64,000 nucleotides of DNA, taken from NCBI GenBank assembly GCA_937916395.1, contig CALFTN010000089.1, positions 1 to 64,000 on the forward strand, given 5' to 3'. Source of the DNA: an uncultured Clostridia bacterium (lineage in GTDB: Bacteria; Bacillota; Clostridia; Oscillospirales; Acutalibacteraceae). The notes under the pieces are model-generated. The model made no database searches, was not told the DNA's origin, and saw nothing but the letters and a program-made list of their open reading frames with translations. A program made the translations under genes and the position numbers. Shown one piece after another: positions 59,285 to 64,000 of the stretch (positions within the stretch are counted from its first letter, which is position 1; every line of letters starts with the position of its first letter).

Positions 59285-60592
59285 ATGGCAAAAATAATTT
59301 TTACAAGTAGATATTTTAAAAATGCAAAAAGCTCTAAGCTGGGTAAACTCGTTAAATATATGGGAACGAGAGAAGGTGTTGAAAAACTTCCTGTTGGTGA
59401 AGACCACTCTCCTTCTACTGTAAATCAGCAGAGAGTTATTAAAGAAATTGTTTCAAAAATGCCTTACACAAAAGAGTATCCTGAGTATAAAGATTACGAA
59501 AACGAAAGTTCAAAATGCAATGCTTCTGAATTTATTGATGCAGCTATTGAAAGAAATGCTGACAAAGTTCAGGATAGTAAAAAATTAGTTTCATACATAG
59601 CAGAGCGACCTGGTGTTGAAAAACTTGGTAAGCATGGTTTGTTTTCTCTGTCGGATGACAAGATTGATTTGGATAAAGTTTCAGATGAAGTTTCAAATCA
59701 CGAAGGAATTGTCTGGACTCATGTTGTGAGTTTAAAAAGAGAAGATGCAGAAAGACTTGGATACAATAATGCAGATGCATGGAAAAGTTTAATGAGAAGA
59801 AAAGTCTTTGAAATTGCCGAAGCGCATAAAATTAAACCGAGTAATTTAAAAATTTATGCTGCGTTTCATAACACAACTCATCATCCACATATGCACATGC
59901 TTGTTTATTCAAGTGACCCGAATGAAGGTTACTTAACTAAAAAACAGATAGATAATCTTCGTAGTACATTCGGTAATGATATCTTTCGTAATGAGCAATA
60001 CAAATTGTTTCAGGCAGAAACTCTTAAGAGAGATGAAATTAAAAGTCGTATGAGAGATATTCTGAATAAATATGATATTTCACAAGATGACATTGGTATT
60101 AGTTATAAATTGAATGATTTAGCTAAAAAACTTGAAAAGGTTGATGGCAAAAAGAAGTATGGTTATCTACCCAAAGATATAAAAAAAGATGTTGATAACA
60201 TTGTAAAAGTAATGGCGAAAAATCCCAAAATACAATCGATTTATAAAGAATGGAATGACATCAATCGTAAAAAACTTGCACTTTACTATGACAGTAGTAA
60301 GAAACCAGATGTTCCACTTGAAGAGAACAAAGAGTTCAGAAGCATAAAAAATATGATTATAGAATCGGCATTGAAATATATTTCTGCACCGATGAAACAC
60401 GAAGTAAGTCTGGTACAAGAAGGTGTAAAGTTACTTCATAGTCTTGCAAAACTGATTGATGATGATATTGATAATCAGTTAAATAATTTTGATTCGAAAG
60501 TAGATAGAAAACTTCGTGCAAAAATTAATGAAAAGAAAATTGCACAAGGTCAGAAAATTGAAGGACAAGGTTACTCTTCAATGAGTATGTAA
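59285..60592 (+). CDS. MobP3-type relaxase
   Basis: A 435-residue protein behind AAAGG. The N-terminus (AKIIFTSRYFKNAKSSKLGK, LVKYMGTREGVEKLP) and the His triad region YAAFHNTTHHPHMHMLVYS (about residue 200) match the MobP3 relaxase family. The central helical part and Lys-rich tail are typical. It should nick and covalently bind oriT DNA for transfer. The element carries no mating channel of its own here, so it depends on another element or on the VirD4-type module at 9.8 kb. Confidence 0.85.
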   Translation: MAKIIFTSRYFKNAKSSKLGKLVKYMGTREGVEKLPVGEDHSPSTVNQQRVIKEIVSKMPYTKEYPEYKDYENESSKCNASEFIDAAIERNADKVQDSKKLVSYIAERPGVEKLGKHGLFSLSDDKIDLDKVSDEVSNHEGIVWTHVVSLKREDAERLGYNNADAWKSLMRRKVFEIAEAHKIKPSNLKIYAAFHNTTHHPHMHMLVYSSDPNEGYLTKKQIDNLRSTFGNDIFRNEQYKLFQAETLKRDEIKSRMRDILNKYDISQDDIGISYKLNDLAKKLEKVDGKKKYGYLPKDIKKDVDNIVKVMAKNPKIQSIYKEWNDINRKKLALYYDSSKKPDVPLEENKEFRSIKNMIIESALKYISAPMKHEVSLVQEGVKLLHSLAKLIDDDIDNQLNNFDSKVDRKLRAKINEKKIAQGQKIEGQGYSSMSM

Positions 60593-60660
60593 ATTTATCT
60601 GGATATTATGAAGATATTGTGATATGTGTTGTTTGAAAATTAAAATAAAGGAGTGAGAAA

Positions 60661-61827
60661 ATGTCAAAACACAGACCAAGCGGAGATGGAATGATAAGAA
60701 ACAGAGGGAAATTCTGGGAAGGAAGAATAGTTGTAGGACATAATTCTGACCAGTCTCCGATATATCGATATGTGTACGGTAAGACACAAAAAGAATTGAT
60801 TGAAAAAATGCATCAGAAACATATTGAGTATGATGGAATTGAATTAAGTGATAACAGTAACCTTAAACTTTCAGAATGGCTTGAGATATGGATTGAAAAG
60901 TATGCAAAAGTAAAATTAAAATTTCAGACCTATGAAAGTTATTTAAGTTCTATAAATCTATATATAAACCCATACATTGGTGATAAGCGGATTTCAAAAA
61001 TAACTTCAAATGATATTCAGGAACTATATACTACACTGAAAAAAGAAGGCAGAGTAAACTATCATCCTGAGTATGGTAAACAACTTTCTGCTTCAACAGT
61101 TTCTACAGTACATCGTGTACTGAGTGCTGCGTTAGAAGATGCAGTAAAAAATGGTTATATACATAAAAATCCTGTAAAGTTCACCAAACCCCCTAAAAGG
61201 AAAAATGGTGAGATGAAAATACTTAATGAAGAGGAACTTGAAAGATTTATGGAAGTCATAAAACAAGAACCATTCTGGGATGATTTATTCTATCTTGAGA
61301 TGACAACAGGTTTAAGATTAGGTGAGTTGTGTGGGTTGAAATGGTCAGACTTTGATGAGAAAGGTAAAACACTTGTTATATCAAGAACAATATGTTTCAG
61401 AGGTGGAGAGCTGATAGAGGGAGATACAAAAACAAGAAACGGGAACAGAATAATTTATCTGCCTGAAAGTACTTATAAGATGATGAATGAGAGAAAGATG
61501 AAGATAGATAGTCAGTGGGTGTTTCCTAATCCGTTGGATAATAGCAAACCAGTGAATCCGAGTAGTGCATATATGACTATGAAAAAATTGCTTGAAAAAG
61601 CAGAATGTCCTGACATCCGTTTTCACGATTTAAGACATACATTTGCTACACATGCAATATCAAGTGGCGTAGATGTAAAAACGCTTTCAAATATATTAGG
61701 ACATTCAAAGTCGAGTTTTACATTAGATACATACACTCATGTAACAACAGAAATGCAGAAAAGTGCATCAGAAAAAATTGAAAATATGCTGGATGATATG
61801 TTTGGATTGGATGTGATGAGCTTATGA
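60661..61827 (+). CDS. Tyrosine integrase 1
   Basis: A 388-residue protein behind AAAGGAG. The AP2-like arm-binding domain is residues 1-50 (GMIRNRGKFWEGRIVVGHNS), the core-binding domain about 60-160, and the catalytic domain about 180-380. Catalytic residues are Arg in TTGLRLGELCGLKWSD, His-x-x-Arg in FHDLRHTFATHA, His in NILGHSKSS and Tyr in LDTYTHVT. Arg, Lys, His, Arg, His and Tyr positions all appear intact. Its stop overlaps the start of a second integrase (ATGA, 61824-61827). Confidence 0.93.
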   Translation: MSKHRPSGDGMIRNRGKFWEGRIVVGHNSDQSPIYRYVYGKTQKELIEKMHQKHIEYDGIELSDNSNLKLSEWLEIWIEKYAKVKLKFQTYESYLSSINLYINPYIGDKRISKITSNDIQELYTTLKKEGRVNYHPEYGKQLSASTVSTVHRVLSAALEDAVKNGYIHKNPVKFTKPPKRKNGEMKILNEEELERFMEVIKQEPFWDDLFYLEMTTGLRLGELCGLKWSDFDEKGKTLVISRTICFRGGELIEGDTKTRNGNRIIYLPESTYKMMNERKMKIDSQWVFPNPLDNSKPVNPSSAYMTMKKLLEKAECPDIRFHDLRHTFATHAISSGVDVKTLSNILGHSKSSFTLDTYTHVTTEMQKSASEKIENMLDDMFGLDVMSL

Positions 61828-63299
61828 AAAATAAACGTAAATCCGGCGAGGGTTTGTTAAGAAAAAGAAAAGATGGTCGTTGGGAAGGCAGAGTTGTTAT
61901 AGGTTACGATGACAAAGGTTTGCCTATAACAAAAAATGTAACTGCCAAAACAAAAGCAGCTTGTGTTGAAAAATTAAAAGAATTGAAAAAACAAGTTGCA
62001 CCTGTGAAAACTAAAATTGATATAACATCAAAATCAGAATTTGGGGTGTGGCTCGACTTCTGGTATAAGAACTATTCTGAAATGAATCTAAAAGAAACAA
62101 CTAAGGCAGGTTACAGAAATGCAATTTATAATCACATAATTCCAAGTTTAGGGGGGATTCCGTTAGAAGAATTAACACCGGAAGTGTTTCAGAAGTTTAT
62201 TGCCGAAAAGAAAGTTTCAGGGCGTTTGCAGTATGAAGATAAATTTGGCAAAGGTTTATCAGATAGGTCAATAAGATTGATGTTTATTGTTTGTAAAACT
62301 GCATTTGATAAAGCTGTAGAGGTGGGTTGCCTTAATAAAAATCCTTTGAATGATTTAAAAGCACCTCCTAAAAACAGAAAAGAAATGCAGGTTCTGTCGC
62401 AAGATGAGTTGTATAGATTTTTACTACAGGCAAAATATGATGACTATCTTGAAATAGTTTTACTTGCACTTACAACAGGAATGCGCAGAGGTGAGATATT
62501 GGGTTTGAAGTGGGAAGATATAAACTTTGAAACAGGTGAGTTACATATATGCCGACAAGTGACGTGTGTTGATGGCAAAATTATAGTATCAACACCTAAA
62601 ACAAAAACATCTGAAAGAATAATAATTCTACCTGAGTCTGTGGTAGGTGTTCTTTCAAAATACAAAGATACAGTCAATTCTGAATGGGTGTTTCCATCTC
62701 CATTAAATAAAGATTTGCCAAGAGAACCTACAAGTGTATATAAGAAAACACAAAGAATACTTGAAAGAGCGGGTTGTAAGAAAGTAAGATTTCATGATTT
62801 AAGACATACCTTTGCGACAAATGCTCTTGCAAATGGAGTTGATATAAAAACATTATCAATGATGATAGGTCATGTATCGGCAGAAACAACAATTGATATT
62901 TATCTGCATTCGACTATAGAAATGAAAAAGATAGCGGCAGATAAAATTGATAACAAAATGGGCAGAAACAGAGCGAATATGGAAACTTCAGAAGCTGGTA
63001 ATGATACAACACCAAAAGAAGAGCAGAAAGCAGAATTCAAGCCAAAAAACGGAAAACACAGAAAGAGTGGAACAGGATGTATAAGTAAGATTAGCGAAAA
63101 CTTATATGAGGGTAGATATTCGCCTAAATATCCGAATGGTAAAAGAGTAGCGCGAAATGTATATGCTCATACTGAAGAAGAGTGTGAAAAGTTACTCAGT
63201 GAACTGATAGTTAATATGAAAGCAGAAATACAACAGGAACGTGAAAGGTTGGAAGCTGAAAAGTATGAAGAACCAGAAATTCAAGGGCAATCAATGTAG
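61824..63299 (+). CDS. Tyrosine integrase 2 with extra C-terminal arm-binding repeat
   Basis: A 491-residue protein. The N-terminal AP2-like domain (GEGLLRKRKDGRWEGRVVIG), core-binding domain and catalytic domain (TTGMRRGEILGLKWED, RFHDLRHTFATN, MMIGHVSAETTIDIYLHST) have all catalytic residues. Unusually, after residue about 405 the protein continues with a second AP2-like segment (KHRKSGTGCISKISENLYEG RYSP type) and a coiled tail. Two overlapping integrases suggest that both are needed for one reaction, or that the pair acts as a heteromer. Integrase 1 lacks this C-terminal repeat. Confidence 0.93.
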   Translation: MKNKRKSGEGLLRKRKDGRWEGRVVIGYDDKGLPITKNVTAKTKAACVEKLKELKKQVAPVKTKIDITSKSEFGVWLDFWYKNYSEMNLKETTKAGYRNAIYNHIIPSLGGIPLEELTPEVFQKFIAEKKVSGRLQYEDKFGKGLSDRSIRLMFIVCKTAFDKAVEVGCLNKNPLNDLKAPPKNRKEMQVLSQDELYRFLLQAKYDDYLEIVLLALTTGMRRGEILGLKWEDINFETGELHICRQVTCVDGKIIVSTPKTKTSERIIILPESVVGVLSKYKDTVNSEWVFPSPLNKDLPREPTSVYKKTQRILERAGCKKVRFHDLRHTFATNALANGVDIKTLSMMIGHVSAETTIDIYLHSTIEMKKIAADKIDNKMGRNRANMETSEAGNDTTPKEEQKAEFKPKNGKHRKSGTGCISKISENLYEGRYSPKYPNGKRVARNVYAHTEEECEKLLSELIVNMKAEIQQERERLEAEKYEEPEIQGQSM

Positions 63300-63334
63300 G
63301 ATGTTATGCTAATTTGTATTTTTCGATAAAACAC

Positions 63335-63386
63335 TTGAAATTATATCAATAAAATGATATAATTTCATTGTATCAATAAAATGATA
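63335..63386 (+). promoter_or_regulatory. Promoter with two identical palindromic operators
   Basis: TTGAAA (63335-63340), 17 bp, TATAAT (63358-63363). The 16 bp palindrome TATCAATAAAATGATA occurs twice, at 63344-63359 and 63371-63386, with centre spacing of 27 bp. The first copy overlaps the -10 box. This is a clear autoregulatory operator pair. Confidence 0.75.
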
Positions 63387-63413
63387 CAATTTATAAGAAA
63401 AGAGAAGTTATAT

Positions 63414-64000
63414 ATGATTTTGTATCACGGTTCACCAGAAATAGTGGAAGTTCCCACTTATGGTTTTGGTTCAGATAAAAATGACTATGGCAGAGGTTTT
63501 TATTGTACTGAAAAGCAGGAACTTGCAAAAGAGTGGGCGTGTCCTACTGTAAAAGATGGATTTGCAAACAAATATGAATTTGATATTTCTGATTTGAATG
63601 TACTTTATCTGAATAAAGATGGATATAATATTCTTAACTGGATTGCTCTTCTTCTCGATAATCGTGTATTTCAGAAGCGTTCACCTATATCACGTCAGGC
63701 AAGTGAATATATACTGAAAGAGTTTCTTCCAGATATTTCTGGTTATGATGTTGTATGGGGTTACCGTGCAGACGATTCCTATTTTTCCTATGCAAAAGAT
63801 TTTCTCAATAATGTTATTTCAGTTAATCAGTTGTCACAGGCGATGAAATTAGGTGAGCTTGGCGAACAAGTAGTACTTATGTCGCCTAAATCATTTGAGA
63901 AAATTAAATTTCTTGAATACGAAATAGCAGACGGTAGTATTTATAATGCAAAAAGAATGGAAAGAGAAAGTAGAGCGAAAAAAGCATATCTCAATAATCA
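63414..64000 (+). CDS. DUF3990 protein (ADP-ribosyltransferase-like), 3' end outside window
   Basis: The frame starts with ATG at 63414 behind AGAGAAG and stays open to the window edge (195 codons). It begins LYHGSPEIVEVPTYGFGSDK, then DYGRGFYCTEKQELAKEWAC, the DUF3990 pattern, a family related to ADP-ribosyltransferases (HGS and GFYCT motifs). Further on are GYDVVWGYRADDSYF and QVVLMSPKSFEKI. Such genes are usually toxin-like and paired with a small partner; a partner may follow beyond the window. The double operator upstream supports a toxin-antitoxin type of regulation. Confidence 0.8.
   Translation, partial: MILYHGSPEIVEVPTYGFGSDKNDYGRGFYCTEKQELAKEWACPTVKDGFANKYEFDISDLNVLYLNKDGYNILNWIALLLDNRVFQKRSPISRQASEYILKEFLPDISGYDVVWGYRADDSYFSYAKDFLNNVISVNQLSQAMKLGELGEQVVLMSPKSFEKIKFLEYEIADGSIYNAKRMERESRAKKAYLNN

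Overview
The window is AT-rich, uses Clostridia-like ribosome-binding sites (AGGAGG), and carries gene families typical of gut Firmicutes (MobP3-type relaxase, DUF6809, DUF6088/AbiEii, DUF4391 type III restriction, CFI-box proteins). It most likely comes from an accessory region of a gut member of the Eubacteriales. No ribosomal RNA, no complete tRNA and no CRISPR array was seen. Names rest on motif recognition by eye, not on a database search.

Layout. 1-3.6 kb: end of one island, with minus-strand single-gene cassettes (DUF5131, Xre regulator, membrane protein), a 200 bp repeat and two small plus-strand genes. 3.6-4.15 kb: junction with a multi-hairpin element, a 22 bp perfect palindrome and the 3' part of a tRNA-Pro(GGG). 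4.2-38 kb: an island bounded on its right by a second copy of that junction (38.21-38.39 kb). It holds a GIY-YIG cassette; a minus-strand transfer-like operon (VirD4-type ATPase, ClpP, lectin-CHAP hydrolase, PIN protein, others); a DUF4062-TPR protein; a plus-strand operon of seven genes (15.27-27.75 kb); an AbiE toxin-antitoxin pair; and a lipid cluster (acyltransferase plus two acyl-CoA ligases). 38.4-56.8 kb: a third segment with patatin and pentapeptide cassettes and an extended type III restriction-modification locus (PLD-helicase, DUF4391, accessory genes, RES protein, Mod, Res). 56.8-63.3 kb: a mobilizable element with an iteron-like array, a structured-RNA candidate, excisionase, RepA-like protein, candidate oriT, MobC-like protein, MobP3-type relaxase and two tandem tyrosine integrases. 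63.3 kb to the end: a DUF3990 gene behind a double operator.

The main discovery candidate is the 15.27-27.75 kb operon. Its first gene has both signatures of the two-barrel RNA polymerase superfamily in the arrangement of eukaryotic RNA-dependent RNA polymerases: FQVRLPFGKGML in the first barrel and ADFDGD in the second. It is co-transcribed with an unknown 421-residue protein, a small Xre regulator, a 1086-residue Rossmann/RyR/CARF-like/PD-(D/E)XK protein, a free-standing RyR protein, a TIR protein with a beta-sandwich tail and a DUF4062-STAND ATPase. By inference this is an immune operon in which a polymerase product could be sensed by nucleotide-binding effectors.

The non-coding DNA is also unusual. 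There are two unrelated multi-hairpin mobile repeats, one with an apparent empty site in the same window; a 156 bp MITE-like element; inverted repeats flanking four single-gene cassettes with a shared promoter module; and a 200 bp repeat whose hairpin resembles the candidate oriT. Together they suggest stepwise accretion of cargo islands at a tRNA-Pro gene.
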